Shown: piece after piece, positions 24,993 through 32,952 of the stretch
Layout of the letters: every line of letters starts with the position of its first letter
How positions within the stretch are numbered: position 1 is the stretch's first letter
DNA from: an uncultured Mycobacteriaceae bacterium
GTDB lineage: Bacteria > Actinomycetota > Actinomycetes > Mycobacteriales > Mycobacteriaceae
Assembly: GCA_902826815.1 (NCBI GenBank)
Contig: CADEGF010000038.1
Span: 1-57,200 of the forward strand
DNA: 57,200 bases
Direction of reading: 5' to 3'
The notes under the pieces: generated by a model
What the model saw: only the letters and a program-made list of their open reading frames with translations
Told to the model about the DNA's origin: nothing
The model's database searches: none
Translations under genes and position numbers: made by a program

Positions 24993-26219
24993 TCAGACGT
25001 CCCAGACGATCGGCAGTGATTTCGCCGCCCGGGTGAGCCAACCGTGCACTAACGGCGGGCGGTTCGGGTCCAGCCGGAGGTTGGGGAGCTTCCGGAACAT
25101 TTCTTCGAGCACCACTTCGCCGATCGCACGAGTGACGATGTGACCGATGCAGAAATGAGAGCCGAAGCCGAACGACAGATTGCCCTGATCGGGGCGGTCG
25201 ATGTCGAAGAGCTCCGGGTCGGCGAATCGTTTGGGATCCCGGTTCGCAGAGCCGATCACGAGGGCGATCTCGGTGTGCGCGGGGATGGGAACGCCACCGA
25301 GAATGACATCTTCGGTCGTTAGCTTCTCGGTGAATCCGAATGGGGGAAGCCAGCGCAGTCCCTCTTCCACGGCCGCTCGGGCCCAGGTTGCAGGATCCGA
25401 CGCGACCCGCCGGGCTTGGTCCGGCCGGCCGAACAAGCCGAGCAACGTGTTGGAGATGAGGTGCGCCGGCTCTTGGAACCCGCCGACGATCAGCACGCCG
25501 ACTGTGGGGGCGATGTCGGCGATGGCGCGCAGTTCGCCCGGCGGCATTCCCTGGCGGAGAAGATGATCCAGGCCGCTTTGACCCGGATGCTCGACGAGGT
25601 GGGGGATACGCGCTTCGAGGTAGTCCCATACCTCGGCCTTGATGTCCTTGACGCGTTCGGCGACCTGGTGGTCTCGGCCGTAGTCGACCAGATAGTCGGC
25701 GTAGACGTGGAACCACCGACTCAGCGTGGCGTCGTCGACGTCGGTGAAACCGAGTACGTCGCCGATGACGCGCTGGCTGATGGGTTCGAAGATCTCGAGG
25801 GTGGCATCGGCCGCTCCTTTCGGCCGGATCGCGTCGATGTAGCGCACTACGGTCTCGCGGATTCCGTTCTCGTAATACCCCTTAACGGCTTTGGGTTGTA
25901 CGGGCACCCTGGAAGCATTTCGCAATGCCCGATGCTCATCACCGGTCATGCTCATCACATTAGGGCGCCCGTAAACGGTTTCGTGTGCCTCCTTGGTGGG
26001 GCCGAAGACGGTGTCGTTGGCGCCCGCCTCCTTGCACAGGTCCCAGGTGGTGACGAGTACACGTCCGGTCTCGGGTACGTAGACGATCGGCGCCTCGGCT
26101 CGCATCCAGCCATAGAACTGATACGGGTCGTCTTCAAGAGCCCGTAACGATACGTCTGCGACGATATCGAAAGCAGATCTGACCGGATCGGCCTGTCTGA
26201 CTAAGGATTTCGCTGGCAT
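24993..26219 (-). CDS. Cytochrome P450 with atypical I-helix
   Basis: A 408-residue soluble bacterial P450. The heme-binding loop FGFGSHFCIG places the thiolate at Cys357, and EEGLRW supplies the ExxR motif. The I-helix is unusual: where most P450s have A/G-G-x-D/E-T, this one reads GGFQEPAH (residues 246-253), replacing the acid-alcohol pair with Gln249-Glu250-Pro251. Such changes alter proton delivery to heme-bound oxygen and are seen in some P450s with non-standard chemistry. No ferredoxin gene lies next to it. It follows the permease by 18 bp and so is likely expressed with it. N-dealkylation or C-hydroxylation of the imported amine is a reasonable guess given the pathway setting. Confidence 0.9.
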   Translation of the reverse strand: MPAKSLVRQADPVRSAFDIVADVSLRALEDDPYQFYGWMRAEAPIVYVPETGRVLVTTWDLCKEAGANDTVFGPTKEAHETVYGRPNVMSMTGDEHRALRNASRVPVQPKAVKGYYENGIRETVVRYIDAIRPKGAADATLEIFEPISQRVIGDVLGFTDVDDATLSRWFHVYADYLVDYGRDHQVAERVKDIKAEVWDYLEARIPHLVEHPGQSGLDHLLRQGMPPGELRAIADIAPTVGVLIVGGFQEPAHLISNTLLGLFGRPDQARRVASDPATWARAAVEEGLRWLPPFGFTEKLTTEDVILGGVPIPAHTEIALVIGSANRDPKRFADPELFDIDRPDQGNLSFGFGSHFCIGHIVTRAIGEVVLEEMFRKLPNLRLDPNRPPLVHGWLTRAAKSLPIVWDV

Positions 26220-26237
26220 GTGCGGGCTCCGGGCGGT

Positions 26238-27767
26238 TCAGATGCCGCGGTCAGCAGATGGTGCGCGGGATGCGGCCTCGCGGACGCCGCGCCCTCGCCA
26301 GTATCCGATCACCGCGATCAGGATCACCACGATCAGAGTGCCGATGGTGAACGCTTCGAAGTTCAATTGCGAAACACCCCACACGTCTTGGAACGAGTAC
26401 TCCAGGCCGAAGAGGCTCTCGATGGTGCCAGGGAAGACCGCGACCCACGAACCCAGAACGATGAAGCCAAGCACCACGCCGGCAAGGACGTAGAAGCCGG
26501 TAGCGCCGCCGGGAACGCTGTAGGGGCGGTGCACATCGGGAAAGTCCCTGCGCAGCTTCATGACTGCGGGAACGATGAGCAGGTAGCTGATCAGCAGTGT
26601 GGACACCGCCACGGTCAGGACGACGACGAAGACCGATGCGGTGGTGCCCTCGACGAGCGTCGAAGCGGCGATGGCGAACACGGTGGACACCACGCCCGAC
26701 AAGATGTTCATCCGGACCGGGGTCCCCAGCCTTTCGTGGAATTCGCCGAAGAATCCGCCGAAGAAGGAGCCGTCGGCGGCGGCCATCGCCTGCATCCGGT
26801 CGGTGGCCATCATCCACGCGCTGCCCTGAGTGAGCAGAGCGAATACGAACAGCAACGAGGTCAACACCGTCAGGAACCCCGCTGCGGGTCCGTAGACGGA
26901 GTAGGCGCGCTCCAGGGCTGCCATCACGCCTGCGTCGGCGATCTCGTCTGCCGGTGTGGCCCAGATGATTGCCAGGACCGGAAGGACATAGGCCAGCATG
27001 GTGATGACGCTGCCTCGCCGGATGGCTGCCGGCACGTCCTTCTGCGGGTCGTGCATCTCTCCTGCCGCGGAGTTCGGCGCTTCGAATCCCAGGTACGCAA
27101 AGAGTGCGATCGGCACGATCGCGAGAAATCCCCCCGTGGTCGGGGTCAGCGACGACAAGGTGATGGGCTCGAAACCCTCGCTGAAGCCGTAGATAACGGC
27201 AGTCGCCACCAGGCTGATCAGTACCAGGAGTTTGGCGATCGCGCCCGCGCTGATGACGTTCTTGCCCTTCTGCAGGCTCACGATGGCCAGCGTGATCGCC
27301 ACCCAGATGAAGATCAGCTTGAACAGGTAGTCGCCCGCACTGCCGGGCTCGATGCCGAAGACATATTCATTCCAGACTTCAGAGGCGATGAAGACCAGGG
27401 AGCCGCCGAGCCAGATCGGATTGGTGATCCAGTACAGCACCACGGCGATCGCGGCCCAACTGCGCCCGAACGCGTACTTGACCCATTGATAGGGCCCGCC
27501 CTCCTGAGTGAATGCACCACCCGTTTCGGAGAAGATCATTGCTGACGGGACAAGGAACGCACCCGCGAGGAACACCGCCCACAGCAGACCCTCGGGCCCT
27601 CCCGAGGCCATGACGCCGATCGTGTCGACGCTGATGACCGCCGCCACGATGAACAGGACGATGTCGCCGCGGCGCAGCGTCTTGATCAATCGGGATTCCT
27701 GCTCGGCGGCCAGTTCGGTCGATGCGGTGACGCCGCCGGGTCGAACGCGATCGGGTGTTTCCGTCAT
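26238..27767 (-). CDS. APC-family amino acid/amine permease
   Basis: A 509-residue transporter with about 12 hydrophobic helices and the APC-superfamily signature near its start (RRGDIVLFIVAAVISVDTIGVMASGGPEGLLW). The helix-1 break and the long FAYLGFEAPNSAAGEMHDPQKDVP loop between helices 6 and 8 are characteristic. It probably imports an amino acid, polyamine or related cation by proton or sodium coupling. It is the first gene of the minus-strand series, followed 18 bp later by the P450 gene, and a strong LysR-type dyad lies about 120 bp upstream of its ATG. It most likely brings in the substrate for the downstream oxidative steps. Confidence 0.9.
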   Translation of the reverse strand: MTETPDRVRPGGVTASTELAAEQESRLIKTLRRGDIVLFIVAAVISVDTIGVMASGGPEGLLWAVFLAGAFLVPSAMIFSETGGAFTQEGGPYQWVKYAFGRSWAAIAVVLYWITNPIWLGGSLVFIASEVWNEYVFGIEPGSAGDYLFKLIFIWVAITLAIVSLQKGKNVISAGAIAKLLVLISLVATAVIYGFSEGFEPITLSSLTPTTGGFLAIVPIALFAYLGFEAPNSAAGEMHDPQKDVPAAIRRGSVITMLAYVLPVLAIIWATPADEIADAGVMAALERAYSVYGPAAGFLTVLTSLLFVFALLTQGSAWMMATDRMQAMAAADGSFFGGFFGEFHERLGTPVRMNILSGVVSTVFAIAASTLVEGTTASVFVVVLTVAVSTLLISYLLIVPAVMKLRRDFPDVHRPYSVPGGATGFYVLAGVVLGFIVLGSWVAVFPGTIESLFGLEYSFQDVWGVSQLNFEAFTIGTLIVVILIAVIGYWRGRGVREAASRAPSADRGI

Positions 27768-27885
27768 GACAATCTCCGTTGTGTGGGACGACCTGGCACG
27801 ATCACCGCGACCACGCCGTGGTCATGTGACGCAAACCACTATGCGCCTCAGAAGATCAGCTGTAAAACACAAGAAACTGACTTAT

Positions 27886-27906
27886 TGCATCGCCAAATCC
27901 GATGCA
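27886..27906. promoter_or_regulatory. LysR-type dyad before the permease gene, site C
   Basis: TGCATCG (27886-27892) and CGATGCA (27900-27906) are perfect inverted arms around a 7-base spacer, and contain an ATC-N9-GAT box at 27889-27903. It is the strongest of the three candidate LysR sites. It stands about 120 bp before the permease ATG on the minus strand. Confidence 0.55.
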
Positions 27907-27918
27907 GTGGTACCACCC

Positions 27919-28878
27919 TCAGAGTGCCCGTAGGCCGGCGAGCGTCCTTTGCAGCAGTTCACGTCGTTCGTCGATTGTCATCGAGTCACCCAGGGGTGCG
28001 CGCACCCGCAGATAACCCTGTGTCACCAGGTCGTCGACCAGGTACCGCGTCGCGCCGAGCGGCAAGGACAGACCAGCGGCGATCTCTGCGACCGTGGTGC
28101 TGTGCACGCACCACTTCAGGATCTGGCCCCGCACGTCATTTCTCGGCCAGCGCGGCGGCTTCGCTGCGGTGTCAAGCGTTTCGACCGGAGCCTCGAGTGG
28201 CGCCAGCGCGTACGGCCGGGCCAATTTCGGCGCTGGGGTCTCCGGTTCTCTGAACCAGTCGTCGATCGGTTCGTCCTTGGTCTCCGACTGCTGAGGCGCG
28301 CCGGTGTGCTTTCCCCGGGCATGGGGCGAAGTGCGCAGCGCCTTGTAGTTCTCCAGGAACCACAAGGCCTGGTCGGCGTGCACCGAAGCACGCAGCTCGT
28401 TGGAGACGACCTTGAGTACGGTGCGGTCGGTGTCGATGACGAAGGTGGCCCGTCTGACCGGCATCAGCCGGCCCAGCAGGCCACGACGCCGAGCGTGCCG
28501 ACCACGCCGGGCCGCCTCCCGCGCCGCGACGGATCTACGCAGCTTGGCGAGCCTGCCCCGGCGCACCCCGAATAGCTCGGACACCACACCGTCGGCGTCG
28601 GAGAGCAGCGGATAGTCGAACGAGCGCTGTTGAGCGAAGTGGGCCTGCCTGTCGACGGTGTCGGTGCTGATGCCAACTCTCTGCGCGCCCACCGTAGAGA
28701 ATTCGCTGCTCAGATCCCGAAAATGACAAGCCTGCATGGTACAGATCGGTGAGGACGCGATGGGGAAGAAGAACAGCACAACCGGCCCGCTGGAAAGGAG
28801 CGCCGACAATGTCCGAGGCCGACCGGTGTGGTCGTACAGCGTGAAGTCAGGCGCCTTGTCGCCCGCGATCATCGGCAA
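27919..28878 (-). CDS. Peroxiredoxin (PrxQ-type) fused to DUF742 domain
   Basis: A 319-residue two-domain protein. Residues 1-180 are a thioredoxin-fold peroxiredoxin: GDKAPDFTLYDHTG, then SSPICTMQACHFRD with Cys46 and Cys51 spaced as in PrxQ/Bcp, and later TFVIDTDRTV and HADQAL. An insertion of about 30 residues, very rich in arginine (from RRGRLAKLRR), interrupts the fold near residue 107. After a linker, residues 213-319 form a DUF742 domain: ARPYALAPLE, a winged-helix-like TVAEIAAGLSLPLGATRYLVDDL and the usual end LLQRTLAGLRAL. DUF742 proteins normally stand alone in Roadblock/DUF742/GTPase (conservon) operons. No frameshift is needed; the frame is continuous. It may be a redox-responsive version of the DUF742 module, but function is inferred only. 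Confidence 0.85.
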   Translation of the reverse strand: MPMIAGDKAPDFTLYDHTGRPRTLSALLSSGPVVLFFFPIASSPICTMQACHFRDLSSEFSTVGAQRVGISTDTVDRQAHFAQQRSFDYPLLSDADGVVSELFGVRRGRLAKLRRSVAAREAARRGRHARRRGLLGRLMPVRRATFVIDTDRTVLKVVSNELRASVHADQALWFLENYKALRTSPHARGKHTGAPQQSETKDEPIDDWFREPETPAPKLARPYALAPLEAPVETLDTAAKPPRWPRNDVRGQILKWCVHSTTVAEIAAGLSLPLGATRYLVDDLVTQGYLRVRAPLGDSMTIDERRELLQRTLAGLRAL

Positions 28879-28956
28879 AGACTAACGCGGGAAGCATCTG
28901 CGCGACGCGCCACTCCAATAATCCGGTCCTTCTCGTCGAGGGTTGACGAGGTCAAA

Positions 28957-28972
28957 CGGCGGTATTCCGCCG
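28957..28972. other. Short GC-rich hairpin in divergent gap
   Basis: CGGCGG and CCGCCG flank the loop TATT. The hairpin lies in the 140-bp gap between the divergent peroxiredoxin-DUF742 and phosphatase genes, about 45-60 bp before the latter. It could be an operator or a 5' leader hairpin; it may also be chance in GC-rich DNA. Confidence 0.3.
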
Positions 28973-29018
28973 CAACGGCGACGGCGTCGATAGCCTCGTG
29001 CAGGTGTCTTGGCCCCGC

Positions 29019-31178
29019 ATGACGCCGAGCGAGTCGAGTCGCAGCACACGCACGACCCGCCGGTCGGCGAGTGCGCTCTTCGCAATTGTGGCGCTGGCCT
29101 ACTCCGTAGGTGCAGTGGTGTCCTGGCAATCGTTCGGTGCTCAGATAACCCCGGCGTTCTTTCCCGCTGCCGGCGTGACAGCGGCAGCGATGCTGCTGAC
29201 ACCACGCTCACGATGGTTGGTCATCGTCGCTGCGATCGTTGTCGCCGAGCTTGCCGTCGATCTCTATTACGGTGCCGGCGTACGCACCGCGTTGGGATAT
29301 GCGTTCGCCAACTCGGTGGAGCCTGTCGTCGGGGCGTCGTTGGTGTTGGCCTGGTGCAAAGGCGTGCCCGACCTTCGGAAGCGTCGCGATCTGGCGAAGT
29401 TTCTGGCCGGGGCATGTGTGGCGGGGCCGTTCGTGGGTGGGTTGATCGGCGGCGCGGTGAGCGCCGTCTCGAACAACATCGCCTTGGCCACGGCCGTTGC
29501 GCACTGGTGGGCGGGCGACGGTATCGGCGCTCTTGTGGTCGGTGCTCCAATTCTTTTATGGCCCAGGCAAGCTCACAAACTGCGGACTCGTCTCCCCGAG
29601 ACCGCCGCTGTGCTCGGCGTCACCGCGCTGCTGTCGTTCGCGGCGCTCTGGTGGCATGCGCCAGTGACATTACCGTTGCTGCCGGTGATGCTGTGGGCGG
29701 CGCTTCGGCTCGACGTGATCGGCACCGCACTGGCCGGGGCGGTGGTGGCGTTCACCGTCAACTACATGACGGGCACCGGGCATGGTGCATTCGGAGAACT
29801 CGACGTCGCGCAGCCGGTTCGGCTGGCGGTGACACAGGTGTTCATCGCGGTGATGGTGCTGGTCGCCATGCTGATCGCGCAAGAAGCCGCCGGCCGCGTC
29901 GCGGCGGTCAGAGCAGGAGAAACCGAACGCCGAGAGCGTGATCGGCTGCAAATACTGGCACAACTGGCACAGCGCCTTTCGGCCGCGCTCACGCCGAGCC
30001 AAATCGGCGACGCGGTCGTCAAGCGGCTGTTCAACGATGCAGGGGCACAAGCAGTGGCGCTTGGCCTGGTAACGGCTGATGGACTCCGGCTGGAGTGGGT
30101 GAAGACGGCCGGCTACCCGCAGCTCGTGCACGACAAATTTGGAGGTGGAGTCCCGCTCGATGACCTCACGGCTGCGACCGAAGCAGTGCGTACTGGCCTC
30201 CCGGTCGTGATGGGCAACTCGGTGGAATACCAACGGCGGTACTCCGAGAACGCGGACCTGATGGCGTTGACGGGCGCAGAGGCGTTGGTGAACTGGCCGC
30301 TGACCTCCGGCGCCAAGCCGATCGGCGTGCTGAGCATGATGTGGACGCGGCCCCAAACCTTGGATGCTGCACAGTTGGCGTACATCTCTGCCGTCGCAAC
30401 AATGGTCGGGCAGAGCCTGGTGCGCGCGCAGGTTTATGCCGACGAGCATGCGCGGGCCGCGGTGCTGCAGGCCGCGGTGCTGCCCACCGAACCGGCGGAT
30501 GTCGCCGACCTTGACGTGGCAGTCAGCTACCAACCGGCAGACGGTGAGCACGGGCTCGGTGGCGACTGGTATGACGTGATGGCTTTGCCGAAGCAGCGGG
30601 CGTACCTGACGGTGGGTGACGTTGTGGGGCATGGCCTTCCGGCCGTCGAGGACATGGCGCAATTGCGCAGCGCGGGACGGGCCATGGCCTTACAAGGACT
30701 ACCGCCCGCCCAACTGTTGGCAGAGCTCAACAACTTCACTGCCCACGCCAGCCACGGAAGGTTCGCCACCATGGCCGTGGCCGTGTTCGATCCGCAGGCC
30801 GGTGCGCTGACGTACGCTCTGGCCGGTCATCCGCCTGCGTTGTTGCGTCGCTCGCGCGACGGGAGAGTCATCCGACTTAGCGACGCCCACGGCCCAGTGC
30901 TTGGGCCGATCCGCGATGCCGCATACACCGAAGGTCAGGTGCGACTCGAACCGGGCGACATTCTGGTCATGTACACCGACGGCCTGATCGAGGGGGGCGG
31001 CTGGGATATCGAGACTGGTATCTCGAAGGCGCAGCAGCTGATCGAAGGCTGGGGGACGAAGGTTGAGTTGAACGAGGGGTGCAGGCAACTCACCGAAACG
31101 CTTGCCGCGCCCCCTCGCCGAGATGACGTCTGTGTTGTCATCGTGCGCCTGCGGGCCGAGTTCGAAGTTTCCAGTTGA
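29019..31178 (+). CDS. MASE1-GAF-PP2C membrane phosphatase (RsbU-like)
   Basis: A 719-residue multidomain signalling protein. About eight hydrophobic segments in residues 15-290 form a MASE1-type sensor (ITPAFFPAAGVTAAAMLL, WWAGDGIGALVVGAPILLW). A short coiled segment leads to a GAF domain (about 315-450), then a PP2C/SpoIIE phosphatase domain from about 475 with LGGDWYDVMAL, VGDVVGHGLPAVEDMAQLR and ILVMYTDGLIEG, whose Asp residues bind Mn or Mg. Such proteins dephosphorylate anti-anti-sigma factors to release sigma factors under stress. ATG 29019 is chosen, with GTG 28998 or 29004 as alternatives. The DUF2252 gene follows after one base. The partner anti-anti-sigma factor is not in this window. 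Confidence 0.85.
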   Translation: MTPSESSRSTRTTRRSASALFAIVALAYSVGAVVSWQSFGAQITPAFFPAAGVTAAAMLLTPRSRWLVIVAAIVVAELAVDLYYGAGVRTALGYAFANSVEPVVGASLVLAWCKGVPDLRKRRDLAKFLAGACVAGPFVGGLIGGAVSAVSNNIALATAVAHWWAGDGIGALVVGAPILLWPRQAHKLRTRLPETAAVLGVTALLSFAALWWHAPVTLPLLPVMLWAALRLDVIGTALAGAVVAFTVNYMTGTGHGAFGELDVAQPVRLAVTQVFIAVMVLVAMLIAQEAAGRVAAVRAGETERRERDRLQILAQLAQRLSAALTPSQIGDAVVKRLFNDAGAQAVALGLVTADGLRLEWVKTAGYPQLVHDKFGGGVPLDDLTAATEAVRTGLPVVMGNSVEYQRRYSENADLMALTGAEALVNWPLTSGAKPIGVLSMMWTRPQTLDAAQLAYISAVATMVGQSLVRAQVYADEHARAAVLQAAVLPTEPADVADLDVAVSYQPADGEHGLGGDWYDVMALPKQRAYLTVGDVVGHGLPAVEDMAQLRSAGRAMALQGLPPAQLLAELNNFTAHASHGRFATMAVAVFDPQAGALTYALAGHPPALLRRSRDGRVIRLSDAHGPVLGPIRDAAYTEGQVRLEPGDILVMYTDGLIEGGGWDIETGISKAQQLIEGWGTKVELNEGCRQLTETLAAPPRRDDVCVVIVRLRAEFEVSS

Positions 31179-31179
31179 T

Positions 31180-32601
31180 ATGGATGGCATCGCCGCTGCC
31201 AGCGGACACACGGTTCTCGCTGAGGCCGACGGAACGGCGTATCGGTCGTTGCGGCAACGACCCGTAACGAGGGCAGAGCGTTACGCCCTCGGCAAGAGCC
31301 TGCGTAAGCGGGTGCCACGCAAGTCGCTAGCCGACTGGACAGCGCCTTCTGACCGTCCAAACCCTGTCGACCTCATCAATGTCAGTCACCGGGGCAGGGT
31401 TGACCGGCTGATCCCGATCCGGGTCGGTCGCATGGTCGAATCGCCGTACGGATTCCTGCGCGGAACCGCGGTCGTGATGGCCGAGGATGTCGCGAATCTG
31501 CCCGCAACGGGAATCACGCCGGTGGTGTGCGGTGACTCCCACTTCGGCAACTTCGGCTTTTACGCATCTCCCGAGCTGGATCTGGTGATCGACCTCAACG
31601 ATTTCGACGAGGCGCACCCTGGCGGTTGGGAGTGGGACCTGCGTCGGTTGGCCGCGAGTATCTGGGTCGCCGGACGTCACAACGGGACGTCGGAAGACCA
31701 CTGCGGCGACGCGGTGCGGTCCTGTGTGGCCTCGTATCGTCACGAACTGCGGCGACTCGCCGATCTGCCTTTGTTCACAAGGTCTTTCGTTCGGCTTGAT
31801 GTCGACAGGCTGGCCGCCGAGACGGCGGGTCCGCTCAACGAAGAGGTGATGCGGTCGGCGAAAAGAGCGCGCCACCGCACAGGTGACCGTGCGCTGCCCC
31901 GCTTCACCCACGAGGTCGATGGTGAGCGCAAGATCGTCGAGGAACCACCCCTGATCACGCGGCTGCCCGAGCGAGAAGCGGAATTATTTGCCGAGGCACT
32001 CGACGCATATCTCGAAACGCTGCCCTCGTACTGGCGACGTGTTCTGGGTGGCTACACGTTGGTCGACGTTGCGCACAAGGTCGTCGGGGTGGGCAGCGTC
32101 GGCCTTCGCGCCTATGTGGCGCTGCTGGAAGGTTCATCGGAAGAAGACGTTGTTTTCCTACAGCTCAAGCAAGCTCGCCGATCGGTGCTCGGGCGCTACG
32201 TGCACGGCGAATCGGCATGGCACGCGCACCAGGGACAGCGGGTCGTGGAATACCAACAGTCACTGCAGACGGTTAGCGATCCGTTACTGGGCTGGACCAC
32301 GATGGATGGTCTGCAGTACTACGTCCGGCAGTTTCGGAACATGAAGGGGCGCATACCTTTAGATGCGATCGATGCGGCCGCGCTGGCCGACTATGCCGGT
32401 GTGGTCGGCCAGCTCCTGGCCAAGGGCCACGCAAGGACCAGCGGCGCCTCGATGATCGCCGGGTATATGGGGAGCTCCGATCGGGTCGATACGGCACTGT
32501 GCAAGTTCGCGCGGCGCTACGCCGACCAGACCGAAGCCGACCACGCCGCTCTGGTCAGCGCCGTCGACCGCGGACTTCTGCCCGTCGAGCGCGGGGTTTA
32601 G
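31180..32601 (+). CDS. DUF2252 family protein
   Basis: A 473-residue DUF2252 protein. Family phrases are plain: RMVESPYGFLRGTAVVMAEDVANLP, VVCGDSHFGNFGFY, DLNDFDEAHPGGWEWDLRRLAAS and the later KQARRSVLGRYV. The HGDxHxxNF-like and DFDE motifs resemble those of aminoglycoside-phosphotransferase/kinase-fold proteins, so ATP-dependent phosphotransfer is possible, but no substrate is known. ATG 31180 begins one base after the phosphatase stop, so the two are co-transcribed. The frame extends upstream to 31102 inside the phosphatase gene and is rejected as start. A stress-response role would agree with the neighbour, though this is inference. Confidence 0.88.
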   Translation: MDGIAAASGHTVLAEADGTAYRSLRQRPVTRAERYALGKSLRKRVPRKSLADWTAPSDRPNPVDLINVSHRGRVDRLIPIRVGRMVESPYGFLRGTAVVMAEDVANLPATGITPVVCGDSHFGNFGFYASPELDLVIDLNDFDEAHPGGWEWDLRRLAASIWVAGRHNGTSEDHCGDAVRSCVASYRHELRRLADLPLFTRSFVRLDVDRLAAETAGPLNEEVMRSAKRARHRTGDRALPRFTHEVDGERKIVEEPPLITRLPEREAELFAEALDAYLETLPSYWRRVLGGYTLVDVAHKVVGVGSVGLRAYVALLEGSSEEDVVFLQLKQARRSVLGRYVHGESAWHAHQGQRVVEYQQSLQTVSDPLLGWTTMDGLQYYVRQFRNMKGRIPLDAIDAAALADYAGVVGQLLAKGHARTSGASMIAGYMGSSDRVDTALCKFARRYADQTEADHAALVSAVDRGLLPVERGV

Positions 32602-32760
32602 TCAGCAGCGTTCGCGCCGGTCGCGGCCGGCACGGCTCCCGACCTGCGCAATGCGGGCGCCGCAGTCGTCGATCAGGTGGTCTGCGTCGGCGGGAACCTG
32701 ATCACCAGTCGATCACCGAAGGACCTGGACGCCTTTGCCAAACAATTACGGACCATTTGG
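32602..32760 (+). pseudogene. PfpI/DJ-1 family C-terminal remnant
   Basis: Directly after the DUF2252 stop, and in the same frame, the sequence reads APDLRNAGAAVVDQ and VCVGGNLITSRSPKDLDAFAKQL. This matches the C-terminus of PfpI-type DJ-1 proteins (a DGNLITSRTPDDL-like pattern). No start codon, N-terminus or nucleophile elbow is present. The rest of the gene has been lost, so it is a relic. Confidence 0.7.
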
Positions 32761-32779
32761 CCAACACACCGGCTCACCG

Positions 32780-32929
32780 CTAATCGGAGCCGTCGGCGTG
32801 ATTCTGGTAGCCATCAGGTGGGTCTTTGGGTGGAGGTTTGTCCAGCCAAGCGCGAAGGCGGACAAGCTGACTCAGTACCAGGCCGGCTCCGAGCACCAGC
32901 GCTATCGCGATGACGATGATGGCGGTCAA
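32780..32929 (-). CDS. Small single-pass membrane protein (49 aa)
   Basis: A TTG at 32929 is preceded six bases upstream by a perfect AGGAGG on the minus strand. The frame codes for 49 residues: a hydrophobic helix (TAIIVIAIALVLGAGLVL), then a basic turn (VRLRAWLDKPPPK) and a polar, proline- and aspartate-rich tail ending at TAG. A stop codon lies two codons before the TTG, so no longer form exists. I recognise no family. It sits between the PfpI relic and the HdeA-like lipoprotein gene on the same strand as the latter, 23 bp after that gene's stop, so it may be its operon partner. Confidence 0.65.
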   Translation of the reverse strand: MTAIIVIAIALVLGAGLVLSQLVRLRAWLDKPPPKDPPDGYQNHADGSD

Positions 32930-32952
32930 CAGTCACCTCCTCGGTGAGCCGC

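Noticed and set aside
26220-27545. 441-codon plus-strand frame over the permease gene
   Set aside because: Antisense to a clear 12-helix permease; low-complexity Asp/Gln/His product.
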